DNA from: Oryzias latipes
Lineage: Eukaryota; Chordata; Actinopteri; Beloniformes; Adrianichthyidae
Assembly: GCF_002234675.1 (NCBI RefSeq)
Contig: NC_019866.2
Span: forward strand, 19,327,311-19,391,310
Direction of reading: 5' to 3'
DNA: 64,000 nt
In this document: positions 1 through 12,707 of the stretch, one piece after another
Layout: each line of letters starts with the position of its first letter
Numbering within the stretch: the stretch's first letter is position 1
Notes under the pieces: model-generated
Database searches by the model: none
Seen by the model: only the letters and a program-made list of their open reading frames with translations
What the model was told of the DNA's origin: nothing
Position numbers and translations under genes: made by a program

Positions 1-660
1 AATCGCCATTTTTTCACGAAAAGGACACCGCCATGTTGGAGCCAGTGATTGGTCCAAGTCTGTCTGAGTCGACGTTTTTATGGCAACCACTATGACCAAA
101 CATGAGTCAGTTTGTTGGAAGGCCACACCCCTTCCACTGAGAGCGGGAGAATCTGTCAAACGTTTCGAACGTTCAACGCGGGACCAGCGGGCGCCACACT
201 CCTTAATTGAGGCATCTGATTGGTCAGTTTATAACTTGATTATTGAATACTCAATTCTGATTGGCTGCTGGATGTGGAATAAACAGTGATAATGGACACC
301 TAAAAAATAAGTTCCGGTCACGTAGCTCAAATGTTTCATATCACTGTGCTTGCATCTTTAAAACAGACTTTTACTGGACAAATAGGACGAATCCGTTTAT
401 TTCTCATATTGGACATTATCCCTTACAAAACTTGCAATAAAGAAAGGGGAAAAAAAGGATTATCAAGAATATGTTTTAAAAAAAAAAAAGGTATCAGAGC
501 AACAATGGTTATTCTGACAAATAGGATGACTGAATAGCCTAATGGCTGTTTAGTTTTCTAAAGAAGTCTATGGGATTTGGGCTTCTTGGAAGCAGCGTAT
601 CCTTCCCTTTCCCTTTTGGAAGGCCAGGGGGGAGGGATCACCGAGTCCAGTGGTTGAATG
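1..660. other. Non-coding repeat-like flank
   Basis: No gene seen. The block at about 225-312 (TTCTGATTGGCTG, then GTGATAATGGACACCTA) recurs at 32090-32160 inside ep300 intron 19 or 18 sequence, so it is a dispersed repeat. Three GATTGG motifs occur in the first 270 bases. Confidence 0.5.
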
Positions 661-1080
661 AAAGGCAGGATGAATGAATCTCTATTTATATAGCACTTTT
701 TTATTACACCATCAGGGTGCCTAAGTGCTTTACGATATAAATGTGATGAAAAGAAAAGTAAAAGTGAAGCAAAGTATGAACAAAATTATAAACAACAGCC
801 TAAAAATTAAGGAAGACAGTCAAATACATAAAAGGCAGGCAAAAGATAAATAAAACTAGTAAAAGAAAATAAGATGCCACCAACTACGGAGTATGACATA
901 CCATTCCAAAAAAGGTTAGTCTTATGTTGACATTTAAAGCTGTTTAGGTCTGAAATAATGCTCTGTTCATAACTGGGTCCGGCAATGGAAAATGCTTGGT
1001 CACCCCGGTGTTCTTGTCCTGATCTGAGCTCATGAAGGAGACGGTGGTTGGCAGACCTTCAAACTCTAGAATGGCTGCCA
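661..1080. repeat. TATATAGCAC-type dispersed repeat
   Basis: CTCTATTTATATAGCACTTT then GCCTAAGTGCTTTACGATA, similar to 60976-61060; the rest resembles an old LINE/SINE 3' region. Confidence 0.5.
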
Positions 1081-1774
1081 ACTAGAAACAGAAACTAAAA
1101 GGACTCAACAACTTTCTGAAGAAACAATGAAAAGATGATCTTTTGCAGTTCCTGCCCTCTATTATGAATAAATCCCCAGTTCTGCAACAGCCTTTCTGGG
1201 TAAATTCTACCTTTGTTCCACCTGCCTCTTTGCCGCTCTTTGGAAACGGTTGAGCTTTGTTCAAAATAGCAGGAACCGCAGACTGGATTCAAATGGGCCC
1301 AAAACAGGCAAAAGTGTTACGTTAAAGTGTGATGCAGACCTTTATGAACATATTTCATTTAACTTGGGTATTTGTGGCTGTTGGGGAAAAACTAAAAGCA
1401 GAACTTGGACATTTTGAGAAGCAGTGAGATGTTTTTGTTTATTTCATTGCGTTGCACATCTCAATGGAACCGGTGTGTACCAGGGGCAGTTTCCCATCAG
1501 TGTGGGAAGTCAAGGGAATGTCCGCTCTTTAGGTTTTGTCTGTAGGGCGGAGATTCAGAGTGGGTTATTTTAAGCCAACATAGATTGGGGCAGCACAGCT
1601 TCAGTTTTCAGAGAAGGGTTTTTTTTTGCAACTGACCAATCAATTATACAAAAAAAACCTCAGTTAAAGAAAGAAAGTCCGCAATGCTCACTGAAATGAC
1701 TTGAAACGCTCAAAAGTAACAATAAATTAAAATTTATTGAAAATTAAATAATCAAAATCAGCCATTACTTTTGA

Positions 1775-3124
<1,350 letters not shown>

Positions 3125-3128
3125 CACC

Positions 3129-3130
<2 letters not shown>

Positions 3131-3220
<90 letters not shown>
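3131..3220. repeat. (TG)n(TA)n compound microsatellite
   Basis: About 14 TG units pass directly into about 30 TA units. It abuts the right inverted repeat of the Tc1 element and probably expanded at its end. Confidence 0.95.
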
Positions 3221-3224
<4 letters not shown>

Positions 3225-5160
3225 AGTATACGTAAAGCTAATGGAAGTTGCACACACTTATGACATACGGGTGATTATGTCAAACACTTACGCCACATTG
3301 TAGTTGTTGGTAAGGTGCGAGTACTGGCCCCTGACTGACCACACACAAATGCTGCACGCACTGCGGTATGCATGTGATACACAAGTCCCCATAGGACGCA
3401 CGTAGGATGTCCACACAAACTACACTCTTATTGTCTAATTTCCTCATTTCTAACAGTCAGACTGGACGCAAGAAGTGTCGCTCACAGCAGGCCCGAGCCA
3501 AAACTTTGACTGTGCAGGATCACCAAACGCTCTACAATCATACTCTTTGTGTGGGCCACCTGCGTGCCTCGTGCAGGTTTGCCATTTTTTCCCCGTAGAT
3601 GGCACATATTCACCTTTCGAGGGCAAGTGTGACTAAGACTTGTGGTTTTAGAAACTGGGGGGGGGGGTAATAACTACTTGACACAAATGTTTTTGAGCAA
3701 AATGACAGAAAAAGCACTACTTGACTGTTGATGACAGTTAAGAGGGAGGCCAAAAGGCCTGCTGCGCTTTCAGAGACCCACTCAATCATTATAGCAACAA
3801 CTGTTTCAGGGTCCATTGCCTATCAATCCTGATCCTTTTGGAACATCCTCCCATGTTTTAACCAACCTCTGAACAAAAAAAATGATATAGCTTCATACAA
3901 ACTGACAGTGTGACTCTCCCTACTGGCAAGGCTGTGAGAAGAAAGACTTTGTTTTCTCTCAAATTCATTTTCCAGTGAAAGACTGAAGTTTAAGGAAGTC
4001 TCCTTTTGCTCGGTAGGTTTTAGCACAGAGCGCTCCCCCGCTGCTCACCTAAAGTTTCTGTGGAGATGCCACTGTTACAATCCAGTTTTTCCTAATCGAG
4101 TTTTAGGTTGATCAAAGTAAGGATTAAAGGCCTAAAATTACCCGTCCGGCCACATTCAGGATCACTGTAAAGCCGTTGACCTCAATTCATGTGTCTGCCT
4201 CCTCCCTGAACTCACGTTGACCTTTTTCTCTGGTTGGTATGCAGCTTTTATGTTGACATTATGGCCACTTCCCCTTGTTCTTCCAGAGGCAATTGTCTGT
4301 CTGCCACATCACATACGTTCCCCTTCATGTAGCGGCGGAGACAGTTTGTCCAAAATAGTTCAAGTCCCCCTGAACTCAACTTCCCTCTGTTGGGTCAGAA
4401 CAAACAGGACTTTTTGATCATCAACTTTCATCTGATGACGGTTCTGTGGGGCTTTTTGTTTGTTTTTGACAGCTCTGTTACTACATCAGACATGGTTTAT
4501 TATCTCTTTCAAAACAGCACCAATCTGAAACTCATTACAGATGGGGGCACAGATTTGTGCTTTCGTTTGGCGTCTGATTTGAGCTTTTTTCCAGATAATT
4601 TTACAGATTGTGCTTTCAGATAAGCAAGCAGCAGTGCTGCTGAAACTCCCCCACTTTAATGAGGTACAGCCATGACTACATTTACCGTAAGAATGGACAA
4701 ACCGTGCGGTCATGTGACACGTTGGAAGCAGGATTTTTTAGCTTGGCCATCATATGTGACGCCATCAAACCCTGAGCTTCACCAAAATAGGTAAATATGT
4801 GGGAATGCGGTTGGACTGAGCGATCAAAAGACTTCACCCGTGTTTTAGAGACCAAGCAGAGAGGCAGGAGAGCACAGAGTAGAACACAGACGTGTTTGAT
4901 GCAAGTTTGGGTTTATTTTACCCCCCCCCCCCCCCCCCCAAAAAAAAGCTGAATTTTAACGCAAGGCCTGGAAACTAGGTGAACATGTCTTACACTAAAC
5001 TGATCAGAGACACAAAAGATTTTAATCAAACCATCAGAAACATAAAGGGGTAAACAAGAACAACTAAACCCTAAAGAAAACAAATCAAAACACTCCACAC
5101 ACTTCAGACCTGCAGATACAGTGGAGTGCAAAAAGAAGAACCGTGCTTTCTGTAACTAAA
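3221..5160. other. Non-coding interval
   Basis: No supported gene. It holds a ten-base G run near 3658-3667 and a 19-base poly-C at 4921-4939. Short reading frames show no recognisable protein. Confidence 0.5.
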
Positions 5161-5164
5161 TCAT

Positions 5165-5795
5165 CTTCATGAGAATGCACCATTTCATGCTGCAAGGAAT
5201 GCCTCTGCATCATTGGCTGCATAAAAGGAGAGAAACTGATGGTGTGGCCCCCATCCTCCCTCGGCCCTCAACCCTATTGAGAACCTTTGGAGCATCCTCA
5301 AGCAAAAGATCTACGAGGGTGGGAAGCAGTTCACATCCAAACAGCAGCTCTATGAGGCTATTCTGACATCCTGCAAAGAAATTCAAGAAGAAACTCTCCA
5401 AAAACTCACAAGTTCAATGGATGCAAGAATTGTGGAGCTGCTACAAAATAAGGGGTCCTATGTTCAAATCTAACTTGACCTATTGAGGTGTTTTCGATTG
5501 GAATAGTTTTTGATTTCAGTAAATATGACCTCCTAATGCAGCAAACTCAACAAATGACTGATTTCAGTTCTTTAGAAGCTCTAAAATGTTGGGAAACTCT
5601 GTTGTGTGAAATAATGTGGAACACTGACTTTAAAAGTTTTTTTAAATATTATCTTTAGGAGGTTTGTTCAATAACATTCATTATATCTTCTGATGGTTAG
5701 TGACATCAAAACTGTGCTGACTGTCAGTTGGATTGAATATTTAGAAAAATCATAGAAAACTATCATTTGCATAATGATTTGGAGCACGCTGCAAG
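5165..5795 (+). mobile_element. Second Tc1-type transposon, 5'-truncated
   Basis: The + strand at 5270-5470 encodes a transposase C-terminus (LNPIENLWSILKQKIYEGGK, then MDARIVELLQNKGSYVQI and stop), with a degenerate segment just upstream. The 3' non-coding part ends near 5795 with ATTTGCATAATGATTTGGAG, like a Tc1 inverted repeat. The left terminus and most of the transposase are missing. It belongs to a different family from the 1.8-3.1 kb element. Confidence 0.8.
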
Positions 5796-6040
5796 AAGTG
5801 GCACAAGCACTATGAGTCTAAACATGATATCAACAGGAAATCTGCACTGACTCAATGCGGTCCTGCACACTTGCATTTTGAATCAAAACCAAATTCTGTG
5901 TTTTCAGTTTTCTTTATGATTTCCTTCCTGTCTTTGGTATTTGTCAAAGTTTGCTCTTGTTCTGTCCCTTAAGAAGCGACTATAATTGAAGTCAGGTGAG
6001 GTTTAGCGGCTCTGATGTTTTACCTGTCCTGCTCTTTCAG

Positions 6041-6180
6041 ATGGTGGATTCAATAGGTTAGAAGATGGAAGAAGGAAAGTGATGGGGGACTCGAACAAAC
6101 CCCCCACCGCCAAGAAACCTCGCCACTGTGGCAACTGCCACATGCCGGGACACACCCGGGTCACCTGTCCACAGCGGTGA
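6041..6180 (+). CDS. Possible last exon with a CCHC zinc knuckle, gene unknown
   Basis: A polypyrimidine acceptor (CTGCTCTTTCAG, ending at 6040) is followed by 45 open codons to a TGA at 6178-6180. The tail reads KKPRHCGNCHMPGHTRVTCP, a CX2CX4HX4C-like knuckle of the nucleic-acid-binding type. Two AATAAA signals follow (about 6622 and 6768). No upstream exon was recognised and the gene is not identified. It may be the 3' end of a host gene or a domesticated or decayed transposon protein. Confidence 0.35.
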
Positions 6181-7095
6181 CCTCTCTAGTAATACTACTT
6201 TAGCGTGTTTTACATCTCAATCAGAGGTCCACCACCAAACCTTCTGAAGATGACCGCCTCTGATCTGGATGGAAGCACACGGCGTCTGGCAAAACTGAAC
6301 CGCAAGCGCCTGAAACCTGCCGATTAAACTCTGTAGATCCTGGAGGAAAAGCTGGAGAGATGCAGCTGCACTTTGCAAGACGAGGTGTTGAACTATTTAA
6401 AAAAAAAAGTCTTGTAGGAGTTTGTAACCACAGTAACCTAGAAAGGATGTTCAGCATTTAATTTCAGATTTCCCCTCCTGGATCTAACAACAAGCTCACA
6501 TCATCTGGTGAGGGTCGGGTGGAAGGAGGTGATGCTGCTGTAGAAACCGTGCTGCCTTCAGTGACTCCGAGAATTTCAATGCAGGACAAGAAGTTCCTTC
6601 CTAATTATTGTTGTTATAGATGAATAAACGAACTTTAGATTATTTTTACCTTCAAGTGTCTTAAAACGTAATTGGAAATTTGACAGTTGTTAGGATTGTT
6701 GATGAAAACACACCTTAGCGGAAAGACGACAGGATTTTATTTCATGTTTCTGCAACAGACTTTTAATGCAATAAACCTGAAAGTTCTCCAGGTTTAGTTT
6801 CCTTTTCTATTCATGAGGTCTTTGCTTTTGCTTTCCTGTTGAGTCCTGGTTTAATGGGGGATCAGCAGAATAGTTTTGGTTTCAATTTATGACTCAGTTT
6901 CGTTTATTTTCATGTTGAGTCCTGTGTTTGAGGTGAAAATCCCCAAACTCAACGGTTGGCCTTCATCATTTCACTGGTGGCTTGACCTTGAGGAGGAGGC
7001 AGGAGGCTCCGGGCTGGTCCCCGGTGGATCAGGAAAGACCGATCCTTGGTTGAAAACAGTGGTTGGCGAGCTCGGTCAGAAACTCTTTTCTTCAG

Positions 7096-7097
<2 letters not shown>

Positions 7098-7128
<31 letters not shown>
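7098..7128. repeat. 31-base poly-C run
   Basis: Uninterrupted cytosines from 7098 to 7128, directly left of a GC-rich patch. Copy number is likely to vary between individuals or assemblies. Confidence 0.9.
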
Positions 7129-7130
<2 letters not shown>

Positions 7131-7139
7131 ACATGCGTT

Positions 7140-7480
7140 AAATGTAAACGTCAGAAGTGCGGAGCAGAAACGCAGATTCCCGGTAAAAGGGGTTGAAGTA
7201 GCTCCTGCGTCTGCGCGCGCCTCGCATTTCCTGAGAAGCGCGCGTGTTTCTGGCACGTTCGGTGAGTCATGCGTGACTCATAAGTTGTGGGAGGGAGAGA
7301 GAGCGATGTTTTTCTCCAAACTGACTCCCAACTCTGCTCCAGGAGTATCCGGGCAGATAACAGTCATGTGATTCCTGGGTCTCCTGTGGATTGCAGCCTG
7401 TAAACCTTCCAGTTACGGGAAAAGCCATGTTTCCGTCCCCGGCTGAACGCGCACCTCCTCGGGGGGGAGGAGGGACCGCG
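7140..7480. promoter_or_regulatory. GC-rich patch with inverted AP-1 site pair
   Basis: A CpG-rich island of about 340 bp in AT-rich surroundings. It contains TGAGTCA at 7263-7269 and TGACTCA at 7274-7280, two perfect AP-1 heptamers in inverted arrangement four bases apart. It lies about 5.4 kb upstream of cbx7, so a distal enhancer or an unannotated promoter is possible. Function is inferred. Confidence 0.45.
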
Positions 7481-7499
7481 GAATGTCAGAAAGATGGAA

Positions 7500-10200
7500 A
7501 AATACTCCAAAATTTCCGCTCCTGCTTTCAGTCATGGCTGTTGATCAGACTCTGCTCTGTGCGTCACTGTGCCGTTTTTCAATCATTTCAAGCTTTAAAC
7601 ACAGATGTTCGGTTGTTTGGTAAGAGATTAATAAAATATATATACATATTATTTTTAAGTCTATAGAAACATGCTAGTGTCGAAATAAATAAATAATATA
7701 AACGAAAACAAACTAAAAAAAATAAAATAAAACTATAAATGATTAAAATCCAAACAATTAAGGAAAACTTAAAAACCTTTTTTTTTTCAATTCAAAAAAG
7801 TTTTTTATTTTGTACTTTTTTATTGTTATGGTTTTTTAAAGTGCCCATTCACATCCCATTGCTAAAATACATACAGTCAGTGCTGAACTTTTTTCTGGAC
7901 TGCACTTATTTTGAATGCTGCAATACGTGGCTAATACAACCAAACTTGGCAACTGTGACTGCTTTTATAATTAACCCCTTAAAATACATGGGACCACCAA
8001 AAAATGTAGCCTTGGACACACTCAACATACATGCAGCAATGTGCATATTTCAATCAGTTTTTGTGCTTGGTCGCACATGCATTTGTGTGATAACATCAGC
8101 CTTTTTATTTACACAGTTTCATTTTTCCTGTTAGGTTTCCTTTTAGTATTTATTTGTTCCCATAGTTTTTTCTCTTTCACTTTTATACCTCCTTTACTTT
8201 AATGTTAAGATTCATTTAGTTCTGTTGTCATTTGAAAAAATAAAAAAAAATTATAACAAAAATCCTGTTTATTGATCCTGAAACTGAAACTAAAAAGCAA
8301 AAAAAGGGACTTCCAACAAATTCCAAAAGTAATGACATTTTGAAAGACTGATACTATTGAAGAAATATGAACATGTGCAAAATAGTTTGAAATAATGAAG
8401 CATTTCAAATTTGATTAAATAATACTTATAATGATATTTCTTCTTATAAATGTTTACAGTTTTGCAAAGATAGCTAGGAAATCAGACAGACTTTTAGGGC
8501 TTAAAGATAAAGTAAACTCTCTCTACACACAAACAAATGTTAAAACTCTAAACCAGCACAATTGAATTGTTCAGTTGTGCATTTTGCTTGTTTATGTAAT
8601 CACTTTAACATCTGACAGTTATAAGTCTATGTTGCAGTGCAGCGTTTCCATAGGCTTTGTAACAGATTAAAGCAAAAACACTGAGCAAAATAAAGTATTT
8701 GGGTAAAGTTTAACATTTTTAAGTGCAAAACAGGATTTTAAAAAACCCATGGCAACAATCATGTAACTACATAATAAAGGGTGTGTTTGTAGAAAATGGC
8801 AATCAAATTAAAAAGCAAGGTTAAAAGAAAAGTAATTAAAAAGAAAATATTGATGTTATGTCTCCAAATATGTTTTGAGGCCTTTCTTCTGGTCATATGA
8901 AGATTGACAATGGATACAAATTAGATTTCTGTAAAACAAACCTCCAAAAATTGGTTGTGTAGCAAAGATAAAAGTTATGATGAGATAATAATATTCTGGT
9001 TGCACAAAAATGTGCTGGCACGCGCAAACAATGGTACAAAGAAGATGAGAATTTTTATAATTTTAAACTAGTCTTGGAAACTTTATTATAAATGCTAAAG
9101 GGGGACAGATTTTACAAAAATATATAATAAAGAAGAGTTTTCATCTTGCTTATAGATTGCAAATTAATCTTTTATTGCATTGATTATAACTTTTTTGTCT
9201 CCACACAGTTGATGAGAGTGTAGGATTCAGCCCAGAAAAAGTGAAGGCGTTTCCTCAGATGCTTCATCACACGAAGCCAAGTTAAAAAGTTTTGCACAGA
9301 GTTGGTATCTCTAGCAGCAAATTATTCTTACTGACTAGTTACGAATCTGCAAAAAAAAAAAAAAAAAGAGGTCAGAGGTCAGTGAGTTTAAATCACTCCC
9401 CAGCCCTGATCCTGTTCATAAACCCTTCCTGCTGCGTCATCATATTCATCCAGCTTTTCAGCAGCTGCCATGGAAACAGTTACCATGACGCCCAGTGCCT
9501 GTAAGTGATGCAGCTCTCCAGGTGCAGGGAGAGCACGGACCAGAGGCCGCACGTGAGTGGAGCTGCAGACCTGCAAACGGATCAACAATCAAATGAAAGA
9601 ATAACTAATAGAGCTTTTTGTTTCTTTGGTGAGAAGATAACACCCTGCATACTGCCCTCTTCACTTTTACCCTGGATCCTAAAGGGGGTCTAAAAGATTA
9701 TATGATATTTATGAAAAGAAATGTCAGGTTGTAACTTGTAACCTTTCCTCACATTATTTACTTTGATCCTGTCATTTGCAGGAAAGGATAAATTCATGTC
9801 ATTTGAAAACTTTCAGCATTTAGTCATGTTCAAGTTCCATATTTGGATCAAACACAGCTTGAGAGTTGGACATCTTCATTTCCATTGCAGATTCTGATCT
9901 TTTTCCCAAATCAACTCGTGTTACATAAAAATGTTTTCTCTCATTGCTTCCCTCCCAAGTTCAGCGAGTACAGTGTTTTAAGTCCACAGGCTCACTGATC
10001 TGTCTTCAGAACCGCCTTAATGTGTGGCTATAATTGGACTGACGTACTCTGATGTGGAGCTCAAAGAAAGAAATGTTCCATAAATATACATGATGCTTGA
10101 GCTCACCGGTTTAAGGTAGTATAACTGCAAATTTGACATCAAGAAATATTTAAGGATTAGTTTCTAAACTGATTGATTTTGCCCTTTAAATATCGATGAT
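7500..10200. other. AT-rich non-coding interval
   Basis: No gene recognised. Long A/T stretches, a 17-base A run near 9351-9367, and the doubtful exon-like stretch at 9209-9285. Confidence 0.5.
9209..9285 (+). other. Exon-like short open stretch
   Basis: A TCCACACAG acceptor-like sequence ends at 9208 and is followed by an open frame to TAA at 9283-9285 (VDESVGFSPEKVKAFPQMLH...). There is no recognised homology and no partner exon. It is probably chance. Confidence 0.15.
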
Positions 10201-10221
10201 TTTTCATGATTTAGTTCATAG

Positions 10222-10490
10222 GGCTGCATGGTGGGTGTAGGTGTTAGCACTCTCACCTCACAGTGAGAAAGCCCTGGTTTAAATCCCACCTTGGTTCCTT
10301 CTTTTTGGAGTTTGCACATTCCCCCCATGCATACATAGGTTTTTTTATAGGAACTCTGGCTTGCTTTCAAAAACACGCTTCATAGTGACTACACATTGAT
10401 TAAAAGTGACTATAAATTGTCCTTTTGGTGTGAATTTAGTTGTTTTTCCTTGTGTTAGCCTGCTAAGGATAGGCTCCAGCAACCCTATGA
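10222..10490 (+). mobile_element. tRNA-derived SINE, old copy
   Basis: Starts with a GGGCTGCATGGTGGGTGTAG head like a tRNA A box, has GGTTTAAATCCCACC as B box, and ends in an L2-like tail (GGATAGGCTCCAGCAACCC). Related copies in the opposite orientation lie at 11255-11560, 52596-52720 and 53283-53604. Confidence 0.7.
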
Positions 10491-10574
10491 TGCCAAATAA
10501 GACCAAGTGGGTTTAAATAATGTATTAATTCTTTTTTAATCTAACCCATTTATTTTGTAAATGTAAAATAGTTT

Positions 10575-10806
10575 TTGTGGTGAAGAAGTAGAGCAGTCAA
10601 CCTCTGATTGGCGATTCCAGGTTTGGTTCCAGCCTAAGGGTCGAAGAGTCCTTGGGTAGGACACTGAACCACACATTGAACCTGGTGGTTGAGGTTGGCG
10701 CCAGTGTTTGGTAGCGGAGTGTGTGAATGTGGATGTGCGTGCACTTGGTGAATGGGAGTGTGACTGTAATGTGTTGGGCCTTCAAGGAAGGTAGACAGCA
10801 CTAAAT
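10575..10806 (+). mobile_element. SINE of a second family
   Basis: Shares an ordered block set (GGACACTGAACC, GGCGCCAGTG, GTGTGACTGTAA, GGGCCTTCAAGGAAGG) with the better-preserved reverse copy at 39655-39898, which keeps GGTTCGATTCCCGCC as a B box. Confidence 0.7.
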
Positions 10807-10865
10807 AAGTATGTGCCGTTTACCACTTGTGCACTATCACTCTTGAGCCATGAATATGCAGTTTC

Positions 10866-11119
10866 ATCATACTGGCATTTACAGGGGAGCCAGTTTAGCT
10901 CGTGCTGGTTTGCGGCGCCTTCCGTCCGTGAAACCCGGGTTCGACTCCGGGCTGCTCCCTGTTCCCTTCTCCACCTCTGCCGGTTCCAAGCCCGGTTTGA
11001 GAAGGTTGCGTCAGGAAGGGCATCCGGCGTAAAACATTGCCAAATTTACCATGCGACTCGTTCGCTGTGGCGACCCCTGATGGGAGAAAGCCGAAAGTGG
11101 AAGATCATACTGGCATTTA
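10866..11119 (+). mobile_element. tRNA-derived SINE with perfect target-site duplications
   Basis: A 222-bp body (10882-11103) is flanked by the identical 16-mer ATCATACTGGCATTTA at 10866-10881 and 11104-11119. The head has A box TAGCTCGTGCTGG and B box GGTTCGACTCC. The tail contains GCATCCGGCGTAAAACATTG and GTGGCGACCCCTGATGGGAG. A second copy, also with duplications, lies at 30208-30480. Confidence 0.92.
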
Positions 11120-11254
11120 TAGGTTTAAAGCACAACAGTTTTATATTTGGTCATAAGAAAAAGGGTAAGTAATAATTTCTTAAATTATGAAACTGTTCCT
11201 TCAAATATCCAGATATAACATCTTCTATTCTTTTTTTCTAGGCAGAGCCACAGA

Positions 11255-11560
11255 GGATGTTGGAGCCTATCCAGGCTCCTTAAGGGCAAAGGTGGGGAAC
11301 GTCTTGAACAGATCAACAATCCGTCATAGTCACAGAGACAGAATTTACTCTTTAGGGAAATTTCATAGTCACTGATGAACCTATTGAGCCTGTTTTTAGG
11401 CTGTGGGAGGAAACCAGCAAAAAACACAACACATGCACAAGAATAAGAACAACATGTAAACTCCACGCAGCAAGGTCCCAGACGGGAATTGAACAAGGAT
11501 CTTCAGGTTGGGAAGTGAAAGTGCTAGCCACTGCACCTCCATGCAGATGCATCCATCCTT
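11255..11560 (-). mobile_element. tRNA-derived SINE, reverse orientation
   Basis: Read on the - strand it has a head near 11540, then GCATGTTGTTCT-like and GTGTTTTTTGCTGG blocks, and an L2-like end with GGAGCCTGGATAGGCTCC. Same family as 10222-10490. Confidence 0.65.
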
Positions 11561-11939
11561 TGCAAAATATACATAGTAAATATGTATAAAATAAAATATT
11601 AATATTCTTCTATTATTTTACTTGTGTATTAGTGTGGACTACTACACTGCTAAATCAAATTCACCTTTATTGCACTTTTACTGCTAAAGAACACCTCAAA
11701 GTGCTTTAATTATTAAAATAAATAATTGTAATAAAATTGTAATTAAAAACAGCAATCATAACAATATCAGGTGAGCAGCAGAGCAGAGGCTTGCCCCATA
11801 AACCTATGTGTCGGTTGTGAATGAAACAACTCTTAAGTCGGCTCTTGGGTGTGACAGAAACGAGCCTGATCCTTCCTGGGAGTCTTTAAAAAATAATAAT
11901 ATTTCACCATTTCTTCCTTTATTTTCTCTCTTAGCTGCA

Positions 11940-12125
11940 CAGAATTACTTTCTTTTAAATAGGTAAAGAGTAAAGTAATTTAATTACAATTTTGATACAG
12001 TAACTAAATAAAGTAATCAATTACTATTTAGAAGTAATTTATATATAAATAAATACATATATAAAGTGGATGACAGTGTTGGGTTAATTACTTCTAAATA
12101 ATAATTTATTACTTTATTTAGGATA
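11940..12125. repeat. Imperfect hairpin of about 38-bp arms, probable hAT-type MITE remnant
   Basis: CTAAATAAAGTAATCAATTA at 12004 onwards is inversely repeated by the sequence at 12084-12122, with a few mismatches and about 40 bases between the arms. The adjoining GACAGTGTTGGGTTAATTAC resembles hAT-type MITE termini common in fish. Confidence 0.5.
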
Positions 12126-12299
12126 TATATATAATATATATATATACATACACAAAACATTTGAATTTCTACATTCAAATGCATGTTGGCAATAAAAAAT
12201 AACCTAAATATAGATGAAACTGTATAGAATTATAAATTTTTAATCGAACTACTAGTCATAACATCAGCCAAAACCCGGCGCTGATCCCTCTAACTTTAG

Positions 12300-12707
12300 A
12301 TTGACAGTAACCCCTCCCTCCTCATCCTTTATCCCTCCTCTGCTTTGCACTCTGCTCCAATGCGCGTTCGCTGCATCTATGCGGGAACGCGCATCGGGGG
12401 CCTGTCCCTACGCAATGGAAAGGGGGCGCGCCCGACTTAAAGCGGCGCGCTGTCCAGTGTTGATGTGTCGCAGATTTTAAAAAGTGAGCCAGACAGGAGG
12501 CGTGAGTTTGCTGTGCGGGAAGCGGAGACACTCGGGGTGGAAAACTACCGTCCGGACGATCACGCAGCGGACTCCACGCAGCGGACACACTTTGAAGGCT
12601 TTCCCTCCCGTCCTGCTGCAACTGTTCTACCCGTGCGCCTCGACAACAACAAGCTGAGATCCAGTTGAGTCCTGTTTGGAACGTGCACGGGCCGGCTGCA
12701 CGGGGAC
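12300..12707 (+). promoter_or_regulatory. CpG-rich cbx7 promoter and 5'UTR
   Basis: GC and CpG content rises sharply against the AT-rich DNA to the left and stays high through exon 1 and most of intron 1. It contains a perfect 10-bp inverted repeat (ATGCGCGTTC at 12360-12369 and its complement at 12385-12394) and a near-direct repeat of CACGCAGCGGAC around 12561-12587. No clear TATA box is visible, as expected for a CpG-island promoter. The transcription start cannot be fixed from sequence alone. Confidence 0.65.

Noticed and set aside
6250..6327. Small + strand frame MTASDLDGSTRRLAKLNRKR... after an acceptor-like CAATCAG
   Set aside because: Too short, follows the stop of the zinc-knuckle exon and has no partner exon; may be 3'UTR.
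10888..10960. Possible tRNA gene (good A and B boxes)
   Set aside because: It is the head of a SINE bounded by target-site duplications, with no proper cloverleaf end; another copy has the same tail.
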